Made by a program: the position numbers and the translations under genes
Notes under the pieces: generated by a model
Told to the model about the DNA's origin: nothing
The model's input: only the letters and a program-made list of their open reading frames with translations
Database searches by the model: none
Shown: one piece after another, positions 25,733-34,285 of the stretch
Position numbering within the stretch: the first letter of the stretch is position 1
How the letters are laid out: every line of letters starts with the position of its first letter
Assembly (NCBI RefSeq): GCF_004765605.1
Contig: NZ_SRLC01000001.1
Coordinates: 1,736,001-1,800,000, forward strand
DNA: 64,000 nt
From: Hymenobacter aquaticus
GTDB lineage: Bacteria; Bacteroidota; Bacteroidia; Cytophagales; Hymenobacteraceae
Direction: 5' to 3'

Positions 25733-26206
25733 GGCGAAAGAGAGTGGGAAGTTTGGTGGGGTAGTATGGAGAAGCACTAAAGAAAAGCATCGGCACGGAG
25801 TAGCCCCAGTTACTTAGCCAAGCCCTGAGCACCCCTAATGTACCCCGTTACGCGACCAGCGGCGCCCCCTGATCGGTTCAGGACCTAAACCGGTGGGGAA
25901 AGTAGAAAAATAATTCCGGTCTGCACAATCGTTTGTGCAAATCTTACCGACTTACCCACTCCTTGCTTGACTTCCTGAATAACCGGTCAGACAAACTACC
26001 GGATGGTTTTCCGCATCATCCGATAAAGCGCCGCCAGGTCGTAAGCGGCGTCGTAGTGGCCGACATTCACAACCCTTTGTGCTACTGTTTTCCTCCGCCT
26101 TTTTTTGCGGCGGCGGCGCTTTTGAGTTGCCGAAGTAGCCGTTGGGGCCACTGTATTCCGGCTGAGGCGCTAAGTTTAGGGTTTCAGCCTCCAACCCGGT
26201 TTGTGC
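25733..26206. promoter_or_regulatory. divergent control region between the arabinose operon and the Crp/Fnr gene
   Basis: 474 bp without a gene. Two sites share the arrangement CACAA-N4-TTGTG: TGCACAATCGTTTGTGCA (25922-25939, an even palindrome centred on CG) and TCACAACCCTTTGTGC (26067-26082). A TTGTGCA half-site also overlaps the Crp/Fnr start (26202-26208). A third near-palindrome, CGGTTCAG-GAC-CTAAACCG, lies at 25873-25891. A central CG is usual in LacI-family operators, so the first site may be the arabinose repressor operator; binding by the Crp/Fnr protein is the alternative. Confidence 0.45.
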
Positions 26207-26767
26207 ATGTCCAGCTTTCTTACTTTTCTGCAGACGCTGCAGCCCCTGAGCGCCGGCCTGACGGCGGCCCTGGTAGCCGGCACCCGCCGCGAGGAGCTGC
26301 CGGCCCACCACCTGCTGCTGCAACCCGGGCAGGTAGCCCGCCGGGTGTACTTTCTGGAAACCGGCCTCGTGCGGGGCTACACGCTGCTGCACGGCCGCGA
26401 GATATCCTCGTGGTTTATGCCCGCCGGCGACTTCGTGATTTCCATCCTGAGCTTTTTTACCCAGCAACCCTCCGATGAGTACCTGGAGCTGCTCGAGCCC
26501 GCCGTGGTGCACTCCATCACCTACGACCAGCTCCAGCGCCTCTACCACGACTTTCCCGAGTTTAATTTCATCGGCCGGCGAATTCTGGAGAAGTACTACG
26601 TGCTCAGCGAGCAGCGGGCCCGCAACCTCCGCTCCCGCTCGGCCGCCGAGCGCTACGAGCTGCTGCTGCGCGACTTTCCCACCGTATTTCAGCGCGTGGC
26701 CCTGCACCACATTGCGTCCCACCTGGGCATGGCCCCCGAAACGCTCAGCCGCCTGCGCAACAAGTAG
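26207..26767 (+). CDS. Crp/Fnr-family transcriptional regulator
   Basis: A 186-residue protein. A cyclic-nucleotide-binding-type beta-roll (residues about 20-115; LLLQPGQVARRVYFLETGLVRGYTL, then FVISILSFFTQQPSDEYLELLEP) is followed by a long helix and a short winged helix-turn-helix ending LHHIASHLGMAPETLSRLRNK. That short C-terminus is normal for Bacteroidota Crp/Fnr paralogues. It has no Fnr-type cysteine cluster, so oxygen sensing by an Fe-S cluster is unlikely. It diverges from the arabinose operon and is followed 99 bp later by a membrane hydroxylase-family gene. Ligand unknown. Confidence 0.9.
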   Translation: MSSFLTFLQTLQPLSAGLTAALVAGTRREELPAHHLLLQPGQVARRVYFLETGLVRGYTLLHGREISSWFMPAGDFVISILSFFTQQPSDEYLELLEPAVVHSITYDQLQRLYHDFPEFNFIGRRILEKYYVLSEQRARNLRSRSAAERYELLLRDFPTVFQRVALHHIASHLGMAPETLSRLRNK

Positions 26768-26866
26768 CTACCCGGCCGCTGAGGGTTTCGAAAATGACAT
26801 ATATCAGGAAAGCTGCGCGTCGTGGCGCTGACTTTTGGGAATCTCTTCCCCTAACGCTCAGACCCG

Positions 26867-27607
26867 ATGCTGCCCCTACTGCTGGTTATTTTCGCTGCGT
26901 TCCTGCTGCTGGAGCGCCTGTTGCCGGGCCGGGCCCTGCCCACCGTTCCGACCTGGACGATTCGGGTCCTGGGCATTAATGCGCTACAGCTGCTGGTGGT
27001 CGGGCTGGCGGGGCTGAGCTGGAACCGCTGGCTGACGGCCTATTCGGTGTTCCATCTGTCGGACCACGTGCCGGCGTGGGCCGGCGGGCTGCTGGCTTAC
27101 GTGGCCGCGACGTTCGTGTTTTACTGGTGGCACCGCTGGCGGCACACCGTCGATTGGCTTTGGCAGTGCCTGCACCAGATTCATCACAGCGCCCAGCGCA
27201 TCGAGGTGAGCACCTCCTTCTACAAGCATCCGGTCGAGACGCTGGTCAACCTGCTGATCGGGGGCCTGTTTATCTATACCCTACTGGGCCTGAGCGCCGA
27301 GGCCGGACTGATCTACACCTTGTGCACGACCGTCAGCGACTTTTTCTACCACAGCAACGTGCGTACGCCGCACTGGGTGGGCTACGTTTTTCAGCGCCCG
27401 GAAATGCACCGCCTGCACCACCAGTACGAAAAGCACGCCGGCAACTACGGCGACATCGTGTGGTGGGATATGCTCTTCGGCACGTATTACAACCCCGAGC
27501 AGGTGGACATCCGGTGCGGTTTCGACACGCCCCGGGAGCTGCGCCTGCTGGATATGCTCCGGTTTCGCGACGTGCACAAAGACCACCCCGCCCCCAAGGG
27601 CCGCTAG
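26867..27607 (+). CDS. sterol desaturase / fatty-acid hydroxylase superfamily membrane protein
   Basis: A 246-residue integral membrane protein with three N-terminal hydrophobic helices. The histidine clusters of the superfamily follow: HRWRH, HQIHHSAQR and, later, HSNVRTPHW with EMHRLHHQYEKHAGNYGDIVWWDMLFGTYYNP. These His boxes bind a di-iron centre that hydroxylates or desaturates lipid substrates. Its nearest functional relatives act on fatty acids, sterols or carotenoids, and I cannot choose between them. It may be co-transcribed with the preceding Crp/Fnr gene. Confidence 0.9.
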   Translation: MLPLLLVIFAAFLLLERLLPGRALPTVPTWTIRVLGINALQLLVVGLAGLSWNRWLTAYSVFHLSDHVPAWAGGLLAYVAATFVFYWWHRWRHTVDWLWQCLHQIHHSAQRIEVSTSFYKHPVETLVNLLIGGLFIYTLLGLSAEAGLIYTLCTTVSDFFYHSNVRTPHWVGYVFQRPEMHRLHHQYEKHAGNYGDIVWWDMLFGTYYNPEQVDIRCGFDTPRELRLLDMLRFRDVHKDHPAPKGR

Positions 27608-27627
27608 CCCCCGAGCCGGCCCGCGGG

Positions 27628-30600
27628 CTACGCCGACGTCAGGTTTTGCCGGGCCGTACGCAGCTCGTTTTCCAGCAGGCCTAGCAGCTGTTGCAGCTGC
27701 TCAACCACCTGCGCAATCAAGGGTTGCAGCTGGTGCTCTTCGAAGGGGCCGCGCCAGGTGTCGAGCTGGTGCACGGGGGGCAGCAGGTGCTGTACCTGCA
27801 GGTGCTCGAGGCTGGGCTTGAGCTTGTGAGTGGCGGCCCGCAGCCGCGGTACATCCTGGGCGCGGGCGGCTTCCTCCAGCTCGGCAATGGCCTCCTGGGC
27901 GCTTTCGATAAATGATTCCAGCATCAGCACCATAAAATCGGGGGCCCCCTGCCCGATCTGCTCGATGATGGCCAGGCTGTAGGGCGCGGGCAAGGCGGCG
28001 GCGGGTGGCGGCTGCTCCAGCGTCCAGCGGCTGATAACCTTCAGCAGGTCTTCTTCCTGAAAAGGCTTGGCCAGGTAGTCGTTCATGCCAGCGGCCAGGC
28101 ATTTTTCCCGCTCGCCTTTGATGGCGTTGGCGGTCAGGGCAATGATGGGCAGATTCAGCGCCAGCGGCCCGCGCAGGTGGCTGGTGGCTTCCAGCCCGTT
28201 CATCACCGGCATCTGCACGTCCATCAGAATCACGTCGAAGCGCTGCCGGCCGGCCAGCTCCAGGGCTACGGCGCCGTTTTCGGCTTCGGCCACCAGCAGG
28301 CCGGCGTTTTGCAGAAAGCCCTTGGCAATCTGCCGGTTGAAGGCATTGTCCTCGGTCAGCAGCACCCGCTTGCCGCGCAGCCGCTGCCGGGTGTCGGCCG
28401 TCACCACCGACTTCTGGGGCAGATCCGCTTCCGAGCCCACGGCCAGCAGCAGGGTGAAGGCGCTGCGGGTGCCCTGGTTTTTCTGGCTGACAATCTCGAT
28501 TTCGCCCCCCATCAGGTTGACCAGCTGGCGGCTGATGCTCAGCCCCAGGCCCGTGCCCCCGTATTTGCGGGTCACGGACGAGTCCTCCTGGCTGAACTCC
28601 TTGAAGATGTCGCCCAGGTAGTCGGCGTCGATGCCCACGCCGGTGTCGGCCACCGTGAAGCGCAGCGCCACCTGCCCGGCGGTGAGCGGCTCGACCAGCT
28701 CGCCGGTGATGGACACGTGGCCTTTCTCGGTGAACTTAATGGCATTGCCGGCCAGGTTGAGCAGTACCTGCGTGATGCGGTACGGGTCGCCGAGCAGCAC
28801 CGGGGGCAGGCCCGCGGCGGCGCTAACCACGAAGCGCAGGCCCTTTTCCTCGGCCTTGAAGTGCAGGCTTTTCTCGACCTGGGCCAGCAGCGCCGCCAGG
28901 TTGAAGCCGATTCGCTCGATGCTGAGCTGGCTGGCCCCGATCTTGGACAAATCCAGAATATCGTTGATGATGACCAGCAGGTTTTCGCCGGAGGTGGCAA
29001 TGGCGCGCAGGTAGTTGTGCTGCTCGTCGTTCAGCGGCGTTTTGGCCAGCAGCTGCCCCATGCCCAGAATGGCGTTCAGGGGCGTCCGGATTTCGTGGCT
29101 CATGTTGGCCAGAAACAGCTCCTTGCTCCGGGCCGATTCCTCGGCCGACTCCTTGGCGGCCCGCAGGTTGTGCTCCAGCTCTTTCTGGTGGGTAATGTCG
29201 AGGGTAATGCTGATGGAGCCGCACACGCGCCGCTCGTCGTCGTACACGGGGGCCCCGCTGACGAGCAGCCAGCGGCGCGGACCGGCCTTGGTGGTAATGG
29301 GCATTTCGTAGGTTTCGGCCACGCCCCGGAAGCGGTTCTGGCTTTTCTCGGCCACGAACAGGGCCCCCGCCTCGCCCAGCACGTGCTGCATGCCCTGCTG
29401 CTTGAGCAGCTCGTCGGAGGTGAAGCCGGTGATGTCGCAGAAAGCCTCGTTGACGTAGGCCACGGCCCCGGTATGGTCGCGCTCCACCAGGCCCAGGCGC
29501 ATGTTCTCAATAATGCCCCGGTATTTCTCCTCGCGGCGGCGCAGGGTTTCCTCGTTGTTGCGGCGCTCGGTAATATCCTGAAACTTCCACAGGTAGCCGA
29601 TGTAGGTGGCATCGACGAAAATTGGCACGAAGTCGCACTGCAGGATGCGGCCGTTTTTCAGCGGGAAAATCTCGCCCGTCACCAGCTGCCGGCTTTGCAC
29701 CAGCGTCTGGTAGCGGGCCACAAACTCCTCGGCGTGCCGGAAGAGGTTTTTGGCCTGCTCCCCGAACAGGCGCGCGTCGCGCCCCACCAGCTCCCGGGGC
29801 GCCAATGGGCTGCTGAACAGCCGGCAAATGGCCTCGTTGGCCAGCACGACCCGGTGGTGCTCATCGACCAGCAGAATGCCTTCCTGAAAGTTGGCAATGG
29901 TAGTCGACAGGCGCAGGCGGGATGCTTCGATGGCGGCATTGGCATTCTTCAGGGCCGAAATATCGGTGTGCACGCCGGTCATAATCAGGGGCTTACCCTG
30001 CTCATCCACCTTCGTAACCAGGCCCCGGGTCAGCACCCACTTGTAGTCGCCGTTTTTGCAGCGCATGCGCCGCTCGATGGAGTAAATGGGCTCGTCGCCG
30101 CGCAGATACGCCTCCGACGCCAGCAGGCTGGCCTCGATGTCGTCGGGGTGCACGTGAGTCAGCCAGGTTTGGGGCTCCAGCGCAAACTCCTCTTCGGTAT
30201 AGCCGAGCATGGCCTGGTAGGCGCCCGAGAAATACTCCTCGCCGGTCTGGTAATTGAATTCCCAGGCCCCGTCGCCAAACCGTTCCATGGCCAGCTGCCA
30301 GCGCTGCTCGTTGGCCTGCACGGTTTCTTCGGCCTGCTTCAGGGCCGTAATGTCGACCATGATGCCGTTGTAGAGGCGGCCGGCGGCGCCGGGCTGGTCT
30401 TGGCTGGCATTTACCCGGCACCAGCGCAGGGGCTGGCCCGGCACCAGCAGCCGGCCCTCAAACGTCCAGCTCCGGGCTTTGAGGGCGGCCTGCCGCACCG
30501 TGCGTTCCCACCGCGGCTGGTCCTGGGGGTGCAGAAAGCCGAGCAGCTGCGGGGCCTGCGCCGCGTCGACGCCGAAAATATCGGTCACTTTGGGGCTCAG

Positions 30601-31155
30601 ATACACCAGCCCGGCCGTTTCGTGCCACTGAAACAGCACGCCCGGCACCTGCTCGGTGAGGTAGCGAAACCGCTGCTCACTCTCGCTCAGGGCCTGCTGG
30701 GTGGCTTTGGCCTCGCCGATGTCTTCGAGCAGCCCCACAAACCGGGCGGCCTCACCGGGGGCCGCGGGCAGGGGCTGAATCCGGACCCGGACCCAGCGCG
30801 GGGCGGCGGCGGGCGCGGCCAGATTGGTTTCGTAGCGAAAGGCGCGCCCCGTGCGCAGCTGCTCGTCGAGGTAGGCTACGGCTATTTCCCCCGGCCCGCT
30901 GCCCCGCAACAGCTGCCAGGGCTGCTGTGAGGGTAACAGGGCCGGTGAAGCCCCACGTAGCCGGGCAAAGCCCGCATTGGCCCATAGCAAGCGGCCCTGC
31001 GCATCCAGCACCACCACCGCATCGAAAGCCTGTTGCAGCAGCTGCAGTTCCTGTTCCCAATGACTGGCGGGCGGGCCAGAGTAACTTTCCTTCACAACAA
31101 TCGTCCGTTGGGTGGTATGTAGCCAAATAGCAGATTTTTCCTCTTGCTCTATCAC
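27628..31155 (-). CDS. hybrid sensor histidine kinase with five PAS domains, receiver and Hpt
   Basis: An 1175-residue soluble protein. Five PAS domains run from about 35 to 665, each closing with DI-type PAC ends such as GLLEDIGEA, GIMVDITALK, GVHTDISALK, WKFQDITERR and ITLDITHQ. A HisKA segment (LFLANMSHEIRTPLNAILGMGQ, His near 690) and an ATPase domain (VLLNLAGNAIKFTEKG; GTGLGLSISRQLVNLMGG) follow. Next are a receiver (VILMDVQMPVMNGLEA) and a C-terminal Hpt with its His in RAATHKLKPS. Phosphate could pass His-Asp-His to an external regulator. No membrane helix is seen, so it senses cytoplasmic signals. GTG start at 31155. No partner gene is adjacent. Confidence 0.95.
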   Translation of the reverse strand: MIEQEEKSAIWLHTTQRTIVVKESYSGPPASHWEQELQLLQQAFDAVVVLDAQGRLLWANAGFARLRGASPALLPSQQPWQLLRGSGPGEIAVAYLDEQLRTGRAFRYETNLAAPAAAPRWVRVRIQPLPAAPGEAARFVGLLEDIGEAKATQQALSESEQRFRYLTEQVPGVLFQWHETAGLVYLSPKVTDIFGVDAAQAPQLLGFLHPQDQPRWERTVRQAALKARSWTFEGRLLVPGQPLRWCRVNASQDQPGAAGRLYNGIMVDITALKQAEETVQANEQRWQLAMERFGDGAWEFNYQTGEEYFSGAYQAMLGYTEEEFALEPQTWLTHVHPDDIEASLLASEAYLRGDEPIYSIERRMRCKNGDYKWVLTRGLVTKVDEQGKPLIMTGVHTDISALKNANAAIEASRLRLSTTIANFQEGILLVDEHHRVVLANEAICRLFSSPLAPRELVGRDARLFGEQAKNLFRHAEEFVARYQTLVQSRQLVTGEIFPLKNGRILQCDFVPIFVDATYIGYLWKFQDITERRNNEETLRRREEKYRGIIENMRLGLVERDHTGAVAYVNEAFCDITGFTSDELLKQQGMQHVLGEAGALFVAEKSQNRFRGVAETYEMPITTKAGPRRWLLVSGAPVYDDERRVCGSISITLDITHQKELEHNLRAAKESAEESARSKELFLANMSHEIRTPLNAILGMGQLLAKTPLNDEQHNYLRAIATSGENLLVIINDILDLSKIGASQLSIERIGFNLAALLAQVEKSLHFKAEEKGLRFVVSAAAGLPPVLLGDPYRITQVLLNLAGNAIKFTEKGHVSITGELVEPLTAGQVALRFTVADTGVGIDADYLGDIFKEFSQEDSSVTRKYGGTGLGLSISRQLVNLMGGEIEIVSQKNQGTRSAFTLLLAVGSEADLPQKSVVTADTRQRLRGKRVLLTEDNAFNRQIAKGFLQNAGLLVAEAENGAVALELAGRQRFDVILMDVQMPVMNGLEATSHLRGPLALNLPIIALTANAIKGEREKCLAAGMNDYLAKPFQEEDLLKVISRWTLEQPPPAAALPAPYSLAIIEQIGQGAPDFMVLMLESFIESAQEAIAELEEAARAQDVPRLRAATHKLKPSLEHLQVQHLLPPVHQLDTWRGPFEEHQLQPLIAQVVEQLQQLLGLLENELRTARQNLTSA

Positions 31156-31417
31156 TGCTCCGGTTGGGCAAGGCCCGGTGGCCGGTTGATGAAACCACCT
31201 GCGCCCCGCCCACGGCGCAGCTCGACGCTAATTTACTACTAACCAGGAAATGTAGCCGGGGAAGTAATCGGGGCTCAACGGCCCCCAAACTACGGGTCGC
31301 CGCCGGTCTGCCGTGGCCAGCCTGGGTGGTTCGTGGGGGGCCACTTCGGCCGCGGGCAGGATAATAATATTATATTAAAAATAGTAAATATATTTAGCCA
31401 ATTACCCGGTTTGTCCT

Positions 31418-31885
31418 ATGGTTTCTACGCCTGATTATAGCCATTTGTCTCTCCTACCCACTCTCTCTTTTTACACGGTCCTACATCAGCCCAGCCCGCC
31501 CCTGCTGACCGGCATCAGCCAACGGGCCCTGCACGCGGAGGAAATCACCGAAACCTGCGAGGTGCTGTTAGCGGCGGCGGCCCGGCACCACTGCCCTTAC
31601 TGGCTGCTGGATGGCCGCGCCAACCCGTGCGAGCAGCCCGCGACGCTGCACGAGTGGATGCGGGAAGACTATTTTCCGCGGGTGCGGGCCGTGCTCGGGC
31701 GGCAGCCCCAGGTAGCTTTTCTGGTGGCGCCCAACCTGTGGCCAGGGCTGCCGCAGCGCGGCTACGGGCCGCCGCACTGCTGGGAGTCGACGATGCTGCA
31801 CGCGGCCTGGTTTTGCGAGGAAGACCCGGCGCAGGCCTGGCTGCGCCGGCAGCGCGCCCGGCTGGGGTTCAGTTGCGCCGGCTAA
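31418..31885 (+). CDS. protein of unknown function
   Basis: A 155-residue soluble protein. It contains ITETCEVLLAAAARHHCPYWLLDGRANPCEQP, LHEWMREDYFPRVRAVLGRQPQVAFLV and a C-terminal HAAWFCEEDPAQAWLRRQRA. The strand/helix order and the YWLLDGRAN turn recall STAS-like anti-sigma-antagonist folds common in this phylum, but key residues are not clear, so no family is assigned. An AT-rich stretch with TATATTTA (around 31388) upstream could supply a promoter. The gene diverges from the large hybrid kinase. Confidence 0.65.
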   Translation: MVSTPDYSHLSLLPTLSFYTVLHQPSPPLLTGISQRALHAEEITETCEVLLAAAARHHCPYWLLDGRANPCEQPATLHEWMREDYFPRVRAVLGRQPQVAFLVAPNLWPGLPQRGYGPPHCWESTMLHAAWFCEEDPAQAWLRRQRARLGFSCAG

Positions 31886-32040
31886 GCACCCGGAGGTGCT
31901 GGGGCGCCGGCGGCCGGGGGGGTATCTTCCGTTCACCGGCCCCGTTGGCGTCTTTTATATACCTGAACCGGAATACCGACTTCCCTTTGTCCAAAGGTTC
32001 AGTTGAATTGTAAATACGCGCACACTGACGCGCACCAAAT

Positions 32041-32088
32041 AAAAAACCCCGAATAATCTGCGTTTCAGCAGCGTATTCGGGGTTTTTC
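32041..32088 (-). terminator. intrinsic terminator after tRNA-Ser
   Basis: AAAAACCCCGAATA (32042-32055) pairs perfectly with TATTCGGGGTTTTT (32074-32087). Read on the minus strand this gives a GC-rich stem ending in a T-run directly after the tRNA. Confidence 0.9.
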
Positions 32089-32098
32089 GCACAAAGTG

Positions 32099-32186
32099 CA
32101 GAGAGGATGGGATTCGAACCCACGATAACCTTTTGGGCTATACACACTTTCCAGGCGTGCTCCTTCGACCACTCGGACACCTCTCT
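32099..32186 (-). tRNA. tRNA-Ser(GGA)
   Basis: 88 nt on the minus strand. The acceptor stem AGAGAGG/CCTCTCT is perfect and the discriminator is G. The D arm is TCC-GAGTGGTCGAA-GGA. The anticodon loop reads CTGGAAA with GGA as anticodon, reading UCC and UCU. A long variable arm (TATAGCCCAAAAGGTTAT) marks a class II serine tRNA. The T arm is GTGGG-TTCGAAT-CCCAT. CCA is not encoded. A promoter and a terminator flank it. Confidence 0.97.
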
Positions 32187-32203
32187 GGGTCTGGAATCGG
32201 GTG

Positions 32204-32234
32204 CAAAGTAACGGTCCTTTTTCCGGATACACAA
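32204..32234 (-). promoter_or_regulatory. promoter of tRNA-Ser
   Basis: On the minus strand, TTG (32234-32232) and TTACTTTG (32211-32204) are 20 bp apart, a good fit to the Bacteroidota sigma-A promoter. It lies 18 bp before the tRNA 5' end. Confidence 0.7.
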
Positions 32235-32251
32235 GCCCCGGGGCACTTCCG

Positions 32252-33340
32252 TTAGCCAGAAGTTATTTCGCCGCGCAGGTCCTGGGCCAGCAAACGGGCC
32301 GTTTCCTTGGGGCTACGGCCCAGGCCGAGTACGAACATGAGCTTGGTAATGGCGGCTTCGGTGGTGATATCCTCGCCGCCAATGACGCCCAGGTCAGTGA
32401 GTTGGGAGCTGGTTTCGTACTGTCCCTGGATGACGTGGCCTTCTTCGCACTGGCTCACGTTGAGAATCTGCACGCCCCGCTGGTGGGCGTCGCGCAGGCA
32501 CTGCAAAAACCACGGGGCCGTGGGCGCGTTGCCCGAGCCGTAGGTTTCGAGCACGCAGCCGCGCAGCCCGTCTACTTCCAGCACGGCCCGCACCACCTGC
32601 TCGGTGATGCCCGGAAACAGCTTCAGGATGACCACCCGCTCATTGAGGTGCTGGTGCACGCGCAACGGGGCCGAGGGCAGGTGGCGCACCTGCTTGTCGT
32701 TGTATTCCACCTCGATGCCGGCCCGGGCCAGGGGCGGGTAATTCTCACTGCGGAAGGCATTGTACTGCTCACTTTCCACCTTTTTGGCCCGGTTGCCCCG
32801 AATCAGCAGGTCGTTGAAGAACACGCAGACCTCGGGCACCCGCACCGTGCCGGCCTTGGAGTGGCGGGCCACGGCAATGTCGAGGGCGGTGACCAGGTTG
32901 CGGCGGGCATCGGTGCGGATGCGGCCCACCGGCACCTGGGCCCCGGTGAAGACCACCGTTTTGCCCAGGTTTTCGAGCAGGTAGCTCAAGGCCGCCGCCG
33001 AGTAGGCCATCGTGTCGGTGCCGTGCAGCACCACGAAGCCGTCGTAGGCCGAGTAGTGCGCCTCAATCAGAGCGGCCAGGCCCAGCCAGTCGGTGGCCGT
33101 CACGTTAGACGAGTCGATGGGCTCGGGCAGGCTGAGCACCGAGAGGTTCATGTTCAGCTGACGCAGCTCGGGCATCTTCTTGCGGATCTGCTCGAACTTC
33201 ATGGGCACCAGCTCCCCCCGCTTGTTGTACTCCATGCCCACGGTGCCGCCGGTGTAAATAATCAGCACGGACGTGGCGGGCCGGGCGCTGGTGCCGACGG
33301 GCGTGATGTCGATAAGCGGCAGGGTGACGGGCAGGGCCAT
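32252..33340 (-). CDS. ansA: type I (cytoplasmic) L-asparaginase
   Basis: A 362-residue protein that hydrolyses L-asparagine to aspartate and ammonia. The first catalytic Thr is in VLIIYTGGTVGMEY, and the second Thr-Asp pair is in FVVLHGTDTMAYSAAAL. VFTGAQVPVGRIRTDARRNLVTALDIA and GCVLETYGSGNAPTAP complete the family pattern. There is no signal peptide, which fits the cytoplasmic low-affinity type. ATG at 33340 is used; upstream in-frame sequence is the low-complexity repeat arm. The C-terminal 30 residues are probably helical. Confidence 0.93.
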   Translation of the reverse strand: MALPVTLPLIDITPVGTSARPATSVLIIYTGGTVGMEYNKRGELVPMKFEQIRKKMPELRQLNMNLSVLSLPEPIDSSNVTATDWLGLAALIEAHYSAYDGFVVLHGTDTMAYSAAALSYLLENLGKTVVFTGAQVPVGRIRTDARRNLVTALDIAVARHSKAGTVRVPEVCVFFNDLLIRGNRAKKVESEQYNAFRSENYPPLARAGIEVEYNDKQVRHLPSAPLRVHQHLNERVVILKLFPGITEQVVRAVLEVDGLRGCVLETYGSGNAPTAPWFLQCLRDAHQRGVQILNVSQCEEGHVIQGQYETSSQLTDLGVIGGEDITTEAAITKLMFVLGLGRSPKETARLLAQDLRGEITSG

Positions 33341-33463
33341 AGGGAATGAGTGAAGTGGTGAGGTGGTGAGGTGGTGAAATGGTGAGATGGTGAGGTGATG
33401 TTCAATCTGCGCGAAGCCACGCCAGCCGAACAACACTTCACCACTTCACCATCTCACCACTTA
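33341..33463. repeat. complementary low-complexity arms between asparaginase and TatD genes
   Basis: GTGGTGAGGTGGTGAGG-type repeats (33355-33400) face the complementary CACTTCACCACTTCACCATC (33435-33454) across about 35 bp. The right arm runs into the TatD 3' end, so the TatD stop codon TGA is one of the repeated TGGTGAGATGG words. The gap is otherwise empty. Confidence 0.75.
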
Positions 33464-34221
33464 AAAAGCGCCTGGGCGTTGCGGGTGGTGGCTTCGGCAA
33501 TTTCCTCGGGGGCTTTGCCCAGCAGCTCGGCCACGCGGCGGGCAATCAGGGGCAGGTAGGCGGGCTCGTTGCGCTTGCCGCGGTGGGGCACCGGGGCCAG
33601 GTAGGGGCAGTCGGTTTCGAGCAGCAGGTGCTCCAGGGCAATGTCGGGCAGAAACTGGTCGGCCCCGCCGTTTTTGAACGTGGCCACGCCCCCGATGCCG
33701 AGCTTAAAGCCCAGGCGCAGCACCCGGTCGGCTTCTTCCTTGGTGCCCGAAAAGCAGTGAAACACGCCCCGCAACGAGCCATCCTGGGCGGCCTCGATGA
33801 TGTCGGCCGTTTCCTGGAACGCGTCGCGGGTGTGGAGCACCAGGGGCAGGTTGTGGGTTTTGGCCAGGGCCACCTGCACGCGCAGGGCTTCCTGCTGCCG
33901 GGCCAGGGTGGTTTTGTCCCAGTACAGGTCGATGCCGCACTCCCCTACCGCCGCAAACGGGCGCTTGCCCAGCCACTCCTCCACCAGGTACAGCTCCCGC
34001 TCGAAATCCGCCCCGACCGAGCACGGATGCAGGCCCATCATGGCAAAGCACTGCTGGGGAAAGCGGGCCTCGGTTTCGAGCATGCTGTCGATGCTGGTGT
34101 GGTCGATGTTGGGCATGACGATGGTCGTGACGCCGGCCTCGTAGGCGCGGTGCAGGGCCTCGTCCCGGTCGGGCTTGAACTGCTCGGAGTAGATGTGGGC
34201 GTGCGAATCGGTGAGTTGCAT
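33454..34221 (-). CDS. TatD-family metal-dependent hydrolase (DNase)
   Basis: A 255-residue TIM-barrel hydrolase. Metal-binding motifs are DSHAHIYSEQF (HxH), the Glu in FAAVGECGIDLYWD, LPLVLHTRDAF (His), GVFHCFSGTKEEADR (His) and LLLETDCPYLAPVPHRGKRNEP (Asp). TatD proteins are 3'-5' exonucleases acting on DNA or RNA and take part in DNA repair or turnover. It is probably transcribed with the downstream asparaginase gene. The stop codon falls inside a low-complexity repeat arm. Confidence 0.93.
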   Translation of the reverse strand: MQLTDSHAHIYSEQFKPDRDEALHRAYEAGVTTIVMPNIDHTSIDSMLETEARFPQQCFAMMGLHPCSVGADFERELYLVEEWLGKRPFAAVGECGIDLYWDKTTLARQQEALRVQVALAKTHNLPLVLHTRDAFQETADIIEAAQDGSLRGVFHCFSGTKEEADRVLRLGFKLGIGGVATFKNGGADQFLPDIALEHLLLETDCPYLAPVPHRGKRNEPAYLPLIARRVAELLGKAPEEIAEATTRNAQALFKW

Positions 34222-34285
34222 TCTAAGTTGTTGGTTGTTGGCTGGCAGTTAATAGTGCTTACAAGCAGTACTAACCGCCACATTA

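Noticed and set aside
28177..30930. A 917-residue + strand frame opposite the hybrid kinase.
   Set aside because: It is the reverse of five PAS domains and a kinase core. It has no domain pattern and a composition typical of antisense frames in high-GC DNA.
31869..32246. A protein-coding frame over the tRNA region.
   Set aside because: The region is a class II tRNA with its own promoter and terminator; the frame is incidental.
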